NCBI RefSeq assembly: GCF_946476835.1
Contig: NZ_CAMKWA010000002.1
Span: forward strand, 62,001 to 126,000
Reading direction: 5' to 3'
Source of the DNA: an uncultured Neokomagataea sp.
Lineage (GTDB): Bacteria > Pseudomonadota > Alphaproteobacteria > Acetobacterales > Acetobacteraceae
Length of the DNA stretch: 64,000 nt
Made by a program: the position numbers and the translations under genes
The notes under the pieces: generated by a model
What the model was told of the DNA's origin: nothing
Seen by the model: only the letters and a program-made list of their open reading frames with translations
Databases searched by the model: none
Shown here: positions 17,489-26,601 of the stretch, in pieces
Layout: each line of letters begins with the position of its first letter
Position numbering within the stretch: position 1 is the stretch's first letter

Positions 17489-18961
17489 CTAGAAAATTTC
17501 AATATGGCTGCGGAAACCAAACATAAGAGCATCCCGCAAATTCGCCTGCCCATTCGGATGATGATAATATTGAACATCCGGCTCTAAGGTCACTGCACGC
17601 CCGACAGGGAAACTATAATTCAGTTCCACCACTTCAGCATCCGTTTGAACACCCGTCGCCTTATAGGGCAAGGCGCGCTTTCGACGCATTAAATGCGCTT
17701 CCGATTTCTGGACACCATCCGCAATATGCACATACGAAAATGCGAGACCAATCGTATCCGCCGGGTGGCTGGCCCAAAAACCATTCCATGTAAAACCTGC
17801 ATAAAACTGGCGATCACGCAGAGCAGTATGCGGCGCATTAAAAACAGCCCCCCCCAAGAAGGAAAGCCCTGTCTTAGGGTGCCGCCGCGACGTCCATAAA
17901 CGCTGATCCATCAAAAACCAGCTCGACCACGAACCACTCTGCCGCGCAGCTGAGAAGCCACTATCCGCATACGGATTTCCAAGCGTATCAAGAAAATTCT
18001 CTGCCCGTGACACACGCTCTACCGCAAAGCCAAGCTTGTAATGCCCCGGAAATGCAACTTCCCCAGAATGGCGACGAAAACTCGGCTGCCACCCTAATTC
18101 AACCGGGAAGATCTCTCCCACATGATACGCACCGCTAAGATGAAAGCCCGAACGGTTCATAGACGGGGAATAAATCCCCTCTTCCGCAAAATAAACACCG
18201 GCCTGCACATAGACATCACGCCGTAACGGGCGTGCTCTCACCCGCAGGGCCCACACTGACGCAGGATAAGAGCTGTAATAGGAACTATCCGCAGCCCCCT
18301 TCGGGCGGCCACAGAAACTATTGTTCATAAACGTACAAAATAAAGACCCACTGGCGAAATCAGAAAGCTGAGACATACGCCCAGCCGCTATAGATAAACG
18401 ATCTTCCCAAAGGTGCTGCTCACCATACGCCATCACCAAATGCGCAACGACATTACCGCCGCCGCCATAAGTTTCCTGACTATGCGCTAACCAATCACCA
18501 AACATACGGTTCGCAGTCGTACCGTAACGGCCCACAATCACCGCATGCGTCGTAAAACCAGACCACCCCAAAACACGGTCCCAGTCCGTCAAAATGTTCA
18601 GTGCATATTGCCCTGCATTAGACGAACCTTGTCGGTATCCATGCCCCGGTGTTGGCGCCGTGACGGCACCCATAAATTCATTGAGATTATCAAGCTGGAT
18701 AATCGTTCCATGCTGCCGCAACCAGCCAGAACGCTTATTAACAATCGGGAATAATGATGGCGGAACTGGAAAATTCCCGATCACATTCTCATAAGCCGAT
18801 GCCTTCGGCAAAGTGGCCGCGGCTCCCGGTGATGGCGTCGGATCATCGGTATGACTACCTGACTGATCCGACGCCATATCGGTTTCAGGAGAAGGCGAGT
18901 CCGTAGGTTGTGGCTTAGCACTCGCCGTTCCAAACACGACGCATAGGGCTAACATCGCCAC
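17489..18961 (-). CDS. Carbohydrate-selective porin, OprB family
   Basis: Outer-membrane beta-barrel of about 490 residues that would admit sugars. Recognisable OprB features are WLRQHGTIIQLDNLNEFMG at the start of the barrel, repeated GAG/aromatic beta strands, and a C-terminus typical of a barrel (FGFRSHIEIF). A Ser/Pro/Asp-rich segment (residues ~20-50) precedes it. The annotated start is GTG at 18961 (ATG at 18955 also possible), but this leaves a signal peptide without a basic n-region. In-frame codons upstream read (CTG)SVIRPVSVV and would complete a normal signal peptide from CTG at 18988, so the true start may be non-canonical. It converges on rhtA with zero spacing. Confidence 0.83.
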   Translation of the reverse strand: MAMLALCVVFGTASAKPQPTDSPSPETDMASDQSGSHTDDPTPSPGAAATLPKASAYENVIGNFPVPPSLFPIVNKRSGWLRQHGTIIQLDNLNEFMGAVTAPTPGHGYRQGSSNAGQYALNILTDWDRVLGWSGFTTHAVIVGRYGTTANRMFGDWLAHSQETYGGGGNVVAHLVMAYGEQHLWEDRLSIAAGRMSQLSDFASGSLFCTFMNNSFCGRPKGAADSSYYSSYPASVWALRVRARPLRRDVYVQAGVYFAEEGIYSPSMNRSGFHLSGAYHVGEIFPVELGWQPSFRRHSGEVAFPGHYKLGFAVERVSRAENFLDTLGNPYADSGFSAARQSGSWSSWFLMDQRLWTSRRHPKTGLSFLGGAVFNAPHTALRDRQFYAGFTWNGFWASHPADTIGLAFSYVHIADGVQKSEAHLMRRKRALPYKATGVQTDAEVVELNYSFPVGRAVTLEPDVQYYHHPNGQANLRDALMFGFRSHIEIF

Positions 18962-19028
18962 AACGGAGACAGGTCTTATAACACTCAGAAATGTCTCGGC
19001 GCTGCCTCCCGGCCCACCGCTCCCCTAA

Positions 19029-21542
19029 TCATGGCTTCTCATCAATCTCAGCATCTTGCGCCCGAACCGTCCCCGGATGCTCTGGAGCCACACCAAGCTT
19101 TTCGCCCTGCGGCCCACGATAATCCGTCAAACGTTCCAGCCCAGATACCTCCAGTGTCCGCGTTGGGAATGGAATGTCAATGCCGCGCGCCTCAAAGCAC
19201 TTCTTCATACGACGATAGAACTGGCGCTGCACGGGCCAGCGTCCAGCCGTTGTCGTCGGCAAGGTACCACGGACCGTAACGGACCAATCATTCAATGAAT
19301 CGACACCCCACATCTGGAAGTCATCAATGATCAGATTTTTGAAGTCTGGGTCAGCCCGCATCTCCGCCGTGATGTCATGAATAGCTTTCACAACGTCATC
19401 AGTATCAACCGCATACCCAACTTCCGCCACGATAATGGCGCGTGCAAAATCACGGTTATAGTTAATGATTTGGTTCAAAGAACTGAACGGGAAGATGTTC
19501 ATTGAACCATCATTCGCACGCACATGTACCGTGCGCAGCGACAGCTTTTCAACAACACCGTAAGTCCCGCTCAGCGTCACTGCGTCACCGACCGTCAGCG
19601 CATTCTCCATCAGCAAGAAAATCCCACTGATAAAATCCTGCACCAATTTTTGTGAGCCGAAACCCAATGCCACGCCAAAAATAGATGCACTCGCCAGCAG
19701 GGGCGCAGTATTCACACCAATCTCAGACAGAATCGTAAGCCCAATCACAGCGGACAAAACAACCAGCAAAATAATTCGCAGCATTGGCTGCAACGTCCGA
19801 AAACGTGCGGCTTTTGCAACACCATCCTTAGACTTTGCCAAACGCTGCAAATGCCGTTCGGTCGCAATGCTCACCGCTTCCCAAACCAATACGCCGATTA
19901 GGAGAGCAACGAGAATTGTCAGAACAGACGAGAAGATATGCTGACCTAAGCCACCTTGCTCAAACAACTCACGAACAGGCGCCCCCCATGCCACTGACAA
20001 CGCGAAAACCGTTACAACCGCCAGAAGCAACGTCACCACATGCTGCACAGCAGGATAATAACGGCTCACCCGTACCTGCGCGTCTTCAGTCAATGATGCC
20101 CAATCCGGCAGATGGCGGAACAAACGCTCCACACCGCCATACGCAACAATGCTCACAACACGCGTCAACGCGACAGCAATACATGTCCGCACAAACAATG
20201 TAGTGATCACGGCATAACCACCGTGAATTTCTGCCGCCCAAACCAGCCACAAGGCTAAGTCAAAGAAAATGGCAGCAATCCACCAGCCATGCCCAATAAA
20301 GCGGAGCAAACCCGGAACACGGCTACGCTCTGCAACCTGCTCACACAACTTCCAGACAGGCGCACGCCCCCGTAAAATCATAAAGAGCAATTGCAAATGA
20401 ATAATAAGGGCTAATAATTTACCCAAAGCCCCCACAACAGCATCTGGCATTCCAAACGATGACAGCACTGTCAAAGCAGCCAGCCCAAAACCTAACGTTG
20501 TTCCCAAGCGCTTAAGCCAGCCAAACCAGAAGCTCGCGCCCTTATCGCCCATAATAAGCAAACGGCGCCACGCTTGCTGCGGTGCAAAGAGCATCTGAAC
20601 CAAGGCCACAAGGCCACAAGCCCCAAAGCAACCGATCCATGCAACAGCTTCAATGGCAGCCCCAGTTGCACCATCACCCGCGTCATCCAGCCCTTCGATC
20701 AAGAAAGCAGCCAGCGGAAACATCGCAATCGGCAAAACATCCAGCACGAACAAGCCGAATGCAAACGGTAAACGACGAAAGGCCAATACCAATTTGGACC
20801 ATGACCCCTGATGCCGCACACGCTGCGCTTCATCCCGCTCTACATCTTCCGTAGACCGCGTAGCGCCGCTCTGTTCAATGGTAGCTTCCACCACTTGGCG
20901 CACTTCACGACGCTCTGTGCGCTCTTCATCAGCATTACGCTGCTGCCCACGCGCCGCCAACAACGCACGTGGCTTTTTCAATGCCAAGCGGAGCGCCGCA
21001 AACAAAACACCACCGACCACCAGCAAGACCGCAACACGCAGTAAAACTTTCAAAATCACTGCCTGCTCAGACGGCGTTTGCACAACGCCCACGACCCAAA
21101 CGCCTAAAGCACGCACATTCCCAATAGTGCCAATCAGCACATGCGCTTCATGCTGTAAGGCCTGCCCGAACCCCACCACACTGCTCAGCATCTGGTCACC
21201 CAAACTGTCAGATTGTGGTGTCGCTTTTGGCGCCCCCGGTACGGCACCGGCAGTTTGTGCGGCGGATAGATTTTTCAACGTCGTCGCAAAAGCTTTGCGC
21301 TTTGCATCATCATTCAAAACGCCGAGCAACTGCTGCGCTTGCGCTTGGGTCAAACTTGGCACTGCCGTTCCTTCGGCATGAGCCGTATGAACACCCCCTA
21401 ATGCGAAGAGACATACTACCAAAGCAGCCCCTACTCGGCGCAAACGACGCACCCAAAGTTTAGACCGGCTAACGCGACGATGACCGCCACTCTCTGCATT
21501 CGGCGCCATAAATGAACTCCTCTTGGACCGTCCTATCACCAT
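19029..21542 (-). CDS. Large mechanosensitive channel, MscS family (YbiO-like)
   Basis: Inner-membrane channel of up to 837 residues thought to open on hypo-osmotic shock. It has a signal peptide (ALGGVHTAHA) and a periplasmic helical region. A series of about nine to ten membrane segments follows, then the MscS pore helix and beta domain (ASASIFGVALGFGSQKLVQD, FLLMENALTVGDAVTLSGTYG, NIFPFSSLNQIINYNRD). The long N-terminal extension and size resemble E. coli YbiO rather than small MscS. Two ATGs fit: 21542 (GGGAG at 6 nt) and 21509 (AGGAG at 9 nt); the longer form is given. A cytoplasmic tail of about 35 residues follows the MscS domain. Confidence 0.88.
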   Translation of the reverse strand: MVIGRSKRSSFMAPNAESGGHRRVSRSKLWVRRLRRVGAALVVCLFALGGVHTAHAEGTAVPSLTQAQAQQLLGVLNDDAKRKAFATTLKNLSAAQTAGAVPGAPKATPQSDSLGDQMLSSVVGFGQALQHEAHVLIGTIGNVRALGVWVVGVVQTPSEQAVILKVLLRVAVLLVVGGVLFAALRLALKKPRALLAARGQQRNADEERTERREVRQVVEATIEQSGATRSTEDVERDEAQRVRHQGSWSKLVLAFRRLPFAFGLFVLDVLPIAMFPLAAFLIEGLDDAGDGATGAAIEAVAWIGCFGACGLVALVQMLFAPQQAWRRLLIMGDKGASFWFGWLKRLGTTLGFGLAALTVLSSFGMPDAVVGALGKLLALIIHLQLLFMILRGRAPVWKLCEQVAERSRVPGLLRFIGHGWWIAAIFFDLALWLVWAAEIHGGYAVITTLFVRTCIAVALTRVVSIVAYGGVERLFRHLPDWASLTEDAQVRVSRYYPAVQHVVTLLLAVVTVFALSVAWGAPVRELFEQGGLGQHIFSSVLTILVALLIGVLVWEAVSIATERHLQRLAKSKDGVAKAARFRTLQPMLRIILLVVLSAVIGLTILSEIGVNTAPLLASASIFGVALGFGSQKLVQDFISGIFLLMENALTVGDAVTLSGTYGVVEKLSLRTVHVRANDGSMNIFPFSSLNQIINYNRDFARAIIVAEVGYAVDTDDVVKAIHDITAEMRADPDFKNLIIDDFQMWGVDSLNDWSVTVRGTLPTTTAGRWPVQRQFYRRMKKCFEARGIDIPFPTRTLEVSGLERLTDYRGPQGEKLGVAPEHPGTVRAQDAEIDEKP

Positions 21543-21719
21543 CTAAACTCCCGTTAGGGGGTGATAGAACCAGACACTTCCCAAAACACAATACTGGGCT
21601 TGCCCCTATGCTGTGTTTGTGAACGCAGAGTTTCCCCCAGAGGTTCGCTTTTAACCTGATCTTAAACACCTCCATGCTTCTCTCACGCACCACATCACCA
21701 TTTGGATCGCCCCAAACCC

Positions 21720-22463
21720 ATGACCCTTTCTCTTAAAGGACCGCTCAGCCTGATATGCTGTAGCTTTAGCTTGCTACTCTCCGCCTGCAATAATTTGGAC
21801 GATCTCTCTGAAGTTGGCCGCCCACCACGCATGACCAGTATTTCAGACCCCACTTTGGCCGCCAATTATCAGCCGATCACCATGCCTATGCCGCCACTAC
21901 ACCTCCCCCCTCAAGAGCCCTCCAGCTTATGGCACAGTGGCAGTCGCGCCTTTTTCAAGGATCAGCGCGCCTCTCAAGTGGGGGACCTCGTCACAATTAT
22001 CGTCAATATTACCGATAATGCATCCATGAATGACGGTACAACCGCCCAACGGGACGGTAACCAGAAGCTTGGGATTCCCAATCTTTTTGGCGTCAAAGGT
22101 AAAATCATTGACGCACTCACAGGCGCCAATAGCCTTGCGACCAACAGCAGCAGCGGCAACACCGCCACCGGTAAGATCGCCCGAAATGAGAGCGTAACCC
22201 TACGCCTCGCAGGGACAATCACACAGGTCTTACCAAACGGAAATTTTGTCGTGATGGGCAAGCAAGAAATGCGTGTGAATAGTGAGCTTCGAGAACTCGG
22301 CGTGTCTGGCATCGTACGCCCTCAAGACATCACGGCCGATAACACCGTTACCCATGACCGCATGGCCGAAGCCCGCATCTCATATGGTGGTCGCGGCACC
22401 CTCAGCCGCCTGCAAACCCCACGCTATGGGCAACAAATTATGGATGCAATTTTACCATTTTAA
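21720..22463 (+). CDS. flgH: Flagellar L-ring lipoprotein
   Basis: Forms the outer-membrane L ring that serves as the bushing of the flagellar rod. ATG 21720 gives a lipoprotein signal with lipobox LLLSAC (Cys about residue 23); an in-frame TTG at 21702 exists upstream. Family motifs include SLWHSGSRAFFKDQRASQVGDLVTI, RNESVTLRLAGTI, VLPNGNFVVMGKQEMRVNSE, GIVRPQDI and the C-terminal ISYGGRGTLS. Length is normal. It stands alone here, 9 kb from flgI, so the ring genes are split. No good Shine-Dalgarno sequence is visible before the ATG. Confidence 0.95.
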   Translation: MTLSLKGPLSLICCSFSLLLSACNNLDDLSEVGRPPRMTSISDPTLAANYQPITMPMPPLHLPPQEPSSLWHSGSRAFFKDQRASQVGDLVTIIVNITDNASMNDGTTAQRDGNQKLGIPNLFGVKGKIIDALTGANSLATNSSSGNTATGKIARNESVTLRLAGTITQVLPNGNFVVMGKQEMRVNSELRELGVSGIVRPQDITADNTVTHDRMAEARISYGGRGTLSRLQTPRYGQQIMDAILPF

Positions 22464-22511
22464 CCACACCATATGATCTTAAAAGACTTTCAAGATCACA
22501 ACCATACGACA

Positions 22512-22547
22512 TAAAAAAAGCGCCCTCTCTTGCTGAGAGGGCGCTCT
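22512..22547 (-). terminator. Terminator of the tonB-exb-TPR operon
   Basis: AGCGCCCTCTC (22519-22529) pairs with GAGAGGGCGCT (22535-22545); on the minus strand it is followed by seven T. It ends the five-gene minus-strand operon and faces flgH. Confidence 0.92.
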
Positions 22548-22581
22548 TGGAAAACAGTATAATCAAACGATTATACGATCT

Positions 22582-23826
22582 TTAATGACCTGGCTGAGAC
22601 AAAAGCAAAGCCCACAGTGCCGCAACATCACGCGCTGGCCCTGGATTTTTGATAGAATTAAAGGTCGTCACAGCATCAGCCTTCTGACCGGCATCCATCT
22701 GCGCCATGCCGTATTCCACAACTGCCAGATCTGGATAACGTGGTGACTTCGCTAAGCCAGCCTTCATCAGCGCCAAACCAGCAGGCCCCTGCCCATTCAG
22801 AACAAGGTTATAACCTGTCGTCAGGGACGGACCAGCATTTGCCGCAGCCTGAGCTGCCGTCGCATCTTGCGTCAACTGCGCACGATCGGCTGCTGCACGT
22901 TGCGCAACAAAAGCATGGAATTTTGCTGTAGCTGGTGCGGAAGGACCAACACCCAAAATCTTTGCAGCATAGCCCTGATTAAGCAGGTTCAATGCCAACT
23001 GAGACAAGCCCATCTGAACAGCGCGTTCACCCATATCTTGGAAATCAGACGGATCTTTCAACACACCCGTCTGCAAGCGAAGACGCTCAACATACAGAAC
23101 CAATGGCGGCTGAAGGTTCGGATTTGCAACCAGATCGTGGATCAACATCGCCCAGTAATCAGGCTTGTTGTAATACTTTGCGAGCAACACATAGGTATGC
23201 GTCTTCGCGTCAGCATCCTTTAGGCTGGTATAAGCCGTGGCCAGCATCTGCAAATGATTTTCTGGCGGAATCTTTCCCGCAGCAATCGTTGCATCAACTT
23301 GTGCCTGCGCCGCCTGCGCACAACCCTTCCAATCACCTTGCAGATAATAGCTTTGGATCAAAACCGTCTGCATACGCGTATCAAGCGCATGATCTTTCAG
23401 GTAACGCTGCGTCGCTTGAATCGCTAACGGATAATTCTTTCCGCTATACGCCATTGTTGCTTCGGCCATCAGCATTTGGCCTTTGGCCGCTGCAGGCGTA
23501 CGGCCACTCGCGATCAAAACATCATATGCTTTGATCGCAGCTGCCGTATTACCGGACTGAGCCGCCACAGCTGCACGCATTTGTGCAGTCGTGTACGCCT
23601 CGTACTCGGTCTTGCCCTTAACAGCATCTGCTGCATCAACAGCGGTCATCGCCTTTGCGTACTCTTTGGATGCAAGGGCAGACTGTGCCTGCTGCAGATC
23701 CTTACCAACGGCTTGGCCAAGAACATCGGCTGCCGAAGCCGTACCAAAGAAAGCAAGGCTCAGAGCAGCAGTGCTGACCATGAGCGTTTTACGGGTAAGG
23801 TTGAAGCGGTTAAGGGACAAAGACAC
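22582..23826 (-). CDS. Exported TPR-repeat protein of the TonB operon
   Basis: 414-residue periplasmic protein with a signal peptide (LAFFGTASA). It is followed by helical tetratricopeptide-like repeats through most of its length (for example QSALASKEYAKAMTAVDAAD, GNTAAAIKAYDVLI, GKNYPLAIQATQRYL, GLALMKAGLAKSPRYPDLAV). It is the last gene of the tonB-exbB-exbD-exbD operon, starting 3 nt after the second exbD stop. TPR proteins often scaffold protein complexes, so a role in organising or coupling the TonB machinery is a reasonable inference from position; no such role is established for this gene. Confidence 0.82.
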   Translation of the reverse strand: MSLSLNRFNLTRKTLMVSTAALSLAFFGTASAADVLGQAVGKDLQQAQSALASKEYAKAMTAVDAADAVKGKTEYEAYTTAQMRAAVAAQSGNTAAAIKAYDVLIASGRTPAAAKGQMLMAEATMAYSGKNYPLAIQATQRYLKDHALDTRMQTVLIQSYYLQGDWKGCAQAAQAQVDATIAAGKIPPENHLQMLATAYTSLKDADAKTHTYVLLAKYYNKPDYWAMLIHDLVANPNLQPPLVLYVERLRLQTGVLKDPSDFQDMGERAVQMGLSQLALNLLNQGYAAKILGVGPSAPATAKFHAFVAQRAAADRAQLTQDATAAQAAANAGPSLTTGYNLVLNGQGPAGLALMKAGLAKSPRYPDLAVVEYGMAQMDAGQKADAVTTFNSIKNPGPARDVAALWALLLSQPGH

Positions 23827-23829
23827 GAA

Positions 23830-24258
23830 TTACTGTCCTTCCATAAACTGATCTAGACCCACAATGCCGAGCTTCGTGATACCGAGGCGCTGAGCATCAG
23901 CCATAACATGGGCAACCGTCTTATAATCTGAAAGACGGTCAGGGTGAATATGCATTTCTGGTTGATCTGCTTCTGCAGCTGCTGATGCAAAATGAGACTG
24001 AAGTGATGCTTCAGAATCAATCGCTTCACCATTCCAAGTAATGCTGTTGTCATAACCGATGCTAACCGTAACCAACTTAGGCTGCTCCGCTGATGGCGGT
24101 GGATTACCTTGTGGCAGGTCGATCGACACAGAATGTGTCTGCAACGGAATAGTAATGATAAGCATGATAAGCAGCACCAACATCACGTCAATCAATGGCG
24201 TGGTGTTGATATCGACAATACCTTCGTCTTCGGCACTGCTTCCTACGTTCATACCCAT
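23830..24258 (-). CDS. exbD: Biopolymer transport protein ExbD (second copy)
   Basis: Proton-channel partner of ExbB that helps energise TonB. It has a short cytoplasmic N-terminus, one membrane helix carrying the essential aspartate in NTTPLIDVMLVLLIMLII, and a periplasmic domain. It is 142 residues long, and the start ATG is preceded by AAGGAAGGA. It follows the other exbD by 67 nt and is about half as long in its linker. Two ExbD paralogues next to one ExbB suggest a heteromeric ExbD pair, as known in Xanthomonas-type systems. Confidence 0.95.
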   Translation of the reverse strand: MGMNVGSSAEDEGIVDINTTPLIDVMLVLLIMLIITIPLQTHSVSIDLPQGNPPPSAEQPKLVTVSIGYDNSITWNGEAIDSEASLQSHFASAAAEADQPEMHIHPDRLSDYKTVAHVMADAQRLGITKLGIVGLDQFMEGQ

Positions 24259-24325
24259 ATCGGCGGTCCTTCCTTAAACAATTGAAGGGAGCGCAGAGCC
24301 TGAAATTCAGGCCCTGCGACCAACC

Positions 24326-24748
24326 TTACGAGTGAGGTTGCTCAGTGATGAAATCAACGTGAGCAATACCCGCCTCTTGACACGTGGCCACAACTTGACC
24401 AACCGCCATGTACTTTGCAGCACCATCACCACGGACCTGGATCTGTGGCTGCGGCTTTTTCTTCGCCGCTTCAACCAGATGGTTCAACAAGTCATCACGC
24501 GAATGCATCGGGGTTGTATCCCAATACACCTGCCCGTTTGCAGTCACTGCAAGGACAACATTGCCCGGCTTGGTCTGTGTCGGCTGATTAGCATCAACCG
24601 GCAGTTTCACCTTCACCGTATGCGTCGCTACAGGGATCGTGATCAAGAAGATGATCAGCAGCACCAGCATGACGTCGACGAGGGGAGTGGTGTTGATAGC
24701 CGACACCACCTCGTCGTCACCGCCGCCTCCTCCGACGTTCATTCCCAT
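24326..24748 (-). CDS. exbD: Biopolymer transport protein ExbD (first copy)
   Basis: ExbD paralogue of 140 residues. The ATG at 24748 (MGMNVGGGGGDDEVV) is used rather than the in-frame upstream start at 24820, because it aligns with its paralogue, carries GAGG at 9 nt, and begins 4 nt after the exbB stop. The membrane helix contains the conserved Asp in NTTPLVDVMLVLLIIFLI. The periplasmic domain contains QIQVRGDGAAKYMAVGQVV, a typical ExbD/TolR ending. The Gly-run GGGGG near the N-terminus is unusual but short. Confidence 0.95.
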   Translation of the reverse strand: MGMNVGGGGGDDEVVSAINTTPLVDVMLVLLIIFLITIPVATHTVKVKLPVDANQPTQTKPGNVVLAVTANGQVYWDTTPMHSRDDLLNHLVEAAKKKPQPQIQVRGDGAAKYMAVGQVVATCQEAGIAHVDFITEQPHS

Positions 24749-24752
24749 GGGA

Positions 24753-25778
24753 TTAGCCTCGGCCGTTGGTTGCAGAAGTCGTCTTCGTTGCTTCTGGAGA
24801 AGCACCGTGACGGAAACCACCGATCAGGATGGACTGAACGTCAGCTGCGAAGTTACGCACGCGGTCCATAGCACCCTTGTTACGACGGATCAGCAGGTTG
24901 TAACCCAGAACAGCTGGAACAGCCGTTGCAAGACCGATTGCCGTCATGATCAGTGATTCACCGACTGGACCAGCAACCTTATCGATGGATGCCTGACCAG
25001 ACATACCGATTGCTGTCAGGGCGTGGTAAATACCCCAAACCGTACCGAACAGACCAACGAACGGAGACGTTGAACCAACGGTACCCAAGAATGCCAGGCC
25101 ACCTTGCAGACGCGTGTTCACCGTTTCAACCGAACGAGAAATGGACATTTCGGTCCAAGAATGCAGGTCGATCGAGTCACGCATAGAACCATCATGGTGC
25201 TCAGCAGCAACAATGCCGGTTTCTGCGATGTAACGGAACGGAGAAGAAGCCTTCAGAGACGCTGCACCTTCTTGGATCGAAGGCTTTGCCCAGAATTCAC
25301 GAGCAGATTCTTTAGCAGCAGACAGAACGCGTGCTTGCTCAAGGAACTTCGTGACCATAATCAACCACGTACCAGCAGACATGATCACCATGATGATCAG
25401 AACGCTACGTGCGATAATGTCACCGTTTGCCCACAGAGCGCCCAGACCATACGGGTTGCCCTTTGGTGCTGTGTCTTCAGCCGGTGCAGAAACTTTTTCA
25501 GCAGGTGCAGCTGCAGGCGCTGCGGCATCTGGTGCTGGAGCTGCAGGCGCAGCCGCGTCAGGAGCTGCCGGAGCAGGTGCCGCTGCCGCAGGAGCAGACT
25601 GATCAGCAGGAGCTGGAGCAGCTGCAGGCGCAGCAGCCTGAGAAGCGTCCTGAGCGTAGCTGATCGCAGGAGCGACAGCGCCCGTTGCCAGAGCCAGCGT
25701 CAGAGCCATAGCGCTGGCCCGGACGGCGCGCGCCTTCGTAGGAGCAGCAAGAGCGGGAAGGCGGAACAGTCTGGTCAT
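24753..25778 (-). CDS. exbB: ExbB-type proton channel with N-terminal Ala/Pro-rich periplasmic extension
   Basis: Pentameric proton channel subunit of the TonB energy complex. ATG 25778 has GAGGA at 9 nt; ATG 25787 three codons upstream is too close to that site. The protein begins with a signal peptide (AVAPAISYAQ), then a ~55-residue Ala/Pro repeat region, then three membrane helices of the MotA/TolQ/ExbB fold. The core motifs LAFLGTVGSTSPFVGLFGTVWGIYHA and GESLIMTAIGLATAVPAVLGYN are intact. Such extended ExbB proteins occur in several Proteobacteria; the function of the extension is unknown. Confidence 0.94.
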   Translation of the reverse strand: MTRLFRLPALAAPTKARAVRASAMALTLALATGAVAPAISYAQDASQAAAPAAAPAPADQSAPAAAAPAPAAPDAAAPAAPAPDAAAPAAAPAEKVSAPAEDTAPKGNPYGLGALWANGDIIARSVLIIMVIMSAGTWLIMVTKFLEQARVLSAAKESAREFWAKPSIQEGAASLKASSPFRYIAETGIVAAEHHDGSMRDSIDLHSWTEMSISRSVETVNTRLQGGLAFLGTVGSTSPFVGLFGTVWGIYHALTAIGMSGQASIDKVAGPVGESLIMTAIGLATAVPAVLGYNLLIRRNKGAMDRVRNFAADVQSILIGGFRHGASPEATKTTSATNGRG

Positions 25779-25832
25779 GAACTCCATATCCTCAATTAAA
25801 ATGCTCGAAGCCGAGCGGTCTTAAACTTGGCA

Positions 25833-25904
25833 GTTCCAAAATCATGATGTTTGGAACCGTATTTTTTCTTCTCTCCCTTCGTTCACAGCGGAAACAAAGG
25901 GAGA
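25833..25904 (-). other. Two stem-loops in the tonB-exbB intergenic region
   Basis: TCTCCCTT (25872-25879) pairs with AAGGGAGA (25897-25904), and GTTCCAAA (25833-25840) pairs with TTTGGAAC (25850-25857). Neither is followed by a T-run in the operon direction, so they are more likely mRNA processing or stability elements that set the tonB:exbB ratio than terminators. Confidence 0.5.
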
Positions 25905-25935
25905 AAGCTCAATTATCGCAACCCATAACCTGCGC

Positions 25936-26601
25936 TTAGTCGCCCAGGTTAAAGTCCACATGCAGAATGTGATGATGTTCCATCACAGGCGCACCGTTCA
26001 CAATCGCAGGCTGATATTTAGCCTTCCGCAGGAACTCGAGCGCACTTTCAACAAACTCATGACCACCGCTAGAGCTGACGATCTGGCAGTTTGCTGTATA
26101 GCCGGTCGGAAGAATATCGCAGCTGGCAGTTACCTTACCTTCGCGGTTTTCTTCTTGTGCTTCTTCCGGATAATCAGGCTTCGCACCGTTAATCGGGCGC
26201 GCACCTGCGCTGTGATCAGGAACTGCTGGCACCGGGTTCGGCGTTGGCGGAGCTGGCGTCGGCACAGGCGTCGGCGTTGGGCTCGGCGGAACCGGATGTG
26301 GCGGCTTCGTGTGTGTCACACGTTGCACAGCCTTCGGCGGTGGCGGAACACTGATCTTTGGCGGCGGAATATACGGTGGAGGCGGCTGCTCCATCTGCGG
26401 CGGTGGCGGCGGTGGAGGTGGCGGCGGTGGCTTAGGCTGCTCTTTGATCACTTCTGTTTTGATCGGCGGCTGCTCGTGGGTAAGCTTGCCCACAGCACCA
26501 CTCATGAGCGCATAAACGATGCCGCCCATAACCAGCACGGCCACGATGATTGCGACAAGATAATCTGCCGGCTTGCGCTGCTGTGCGGCGTAGCTCTTCA
26601 T
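25936..26601 (-). CDS. tonB: TonB energy transducer
   Basis: Spans the periplasm to pass proton-motive energy from ExbB/ExbD to outer-membrane receptors. The 221-residue protein has an N-terminal membrane helix (residues ~14-36, YLVAIIVAVLVMGGIVYALM). A Pro-rich rod with a run of eleven prolines follows, then the C-terminal TonB fold (PDYPEEAQEENREGKVTAS, SSSGGHEFVESALEFLRKAKY). AAGG lies 8 nt before the ATG. It is first in the operon; the downstream exbB follows after 157 nt. It is presumably the partner of the five TBDRs in this window. Confidence 0.95.
   Translation of the reverse strand: MKSYAAQQRKPADYLVAIIVAVLVMGGIVYALMSGAVGKLTHEQPPIKTEVIKEQPKPPPPPPPPPPPQMEQPPPPYIPPPKISVPPPPKAVQRVTHTKPPHPVPPSPTPTPVPTPAPPTPNPVPAVPDHSAGARPINGAKPDYPEEAQEENREGKVTASCDILPTGYTANCQIVSSSGGHEFVESALEFLRKAKYQPAIVNGAPVMEHHHILHVDFNLGD

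Noticed and set aside
26309-26515. Gly-rich plus-strand ORF
   Set aside because: Exact antisense of the TonB proline rod.
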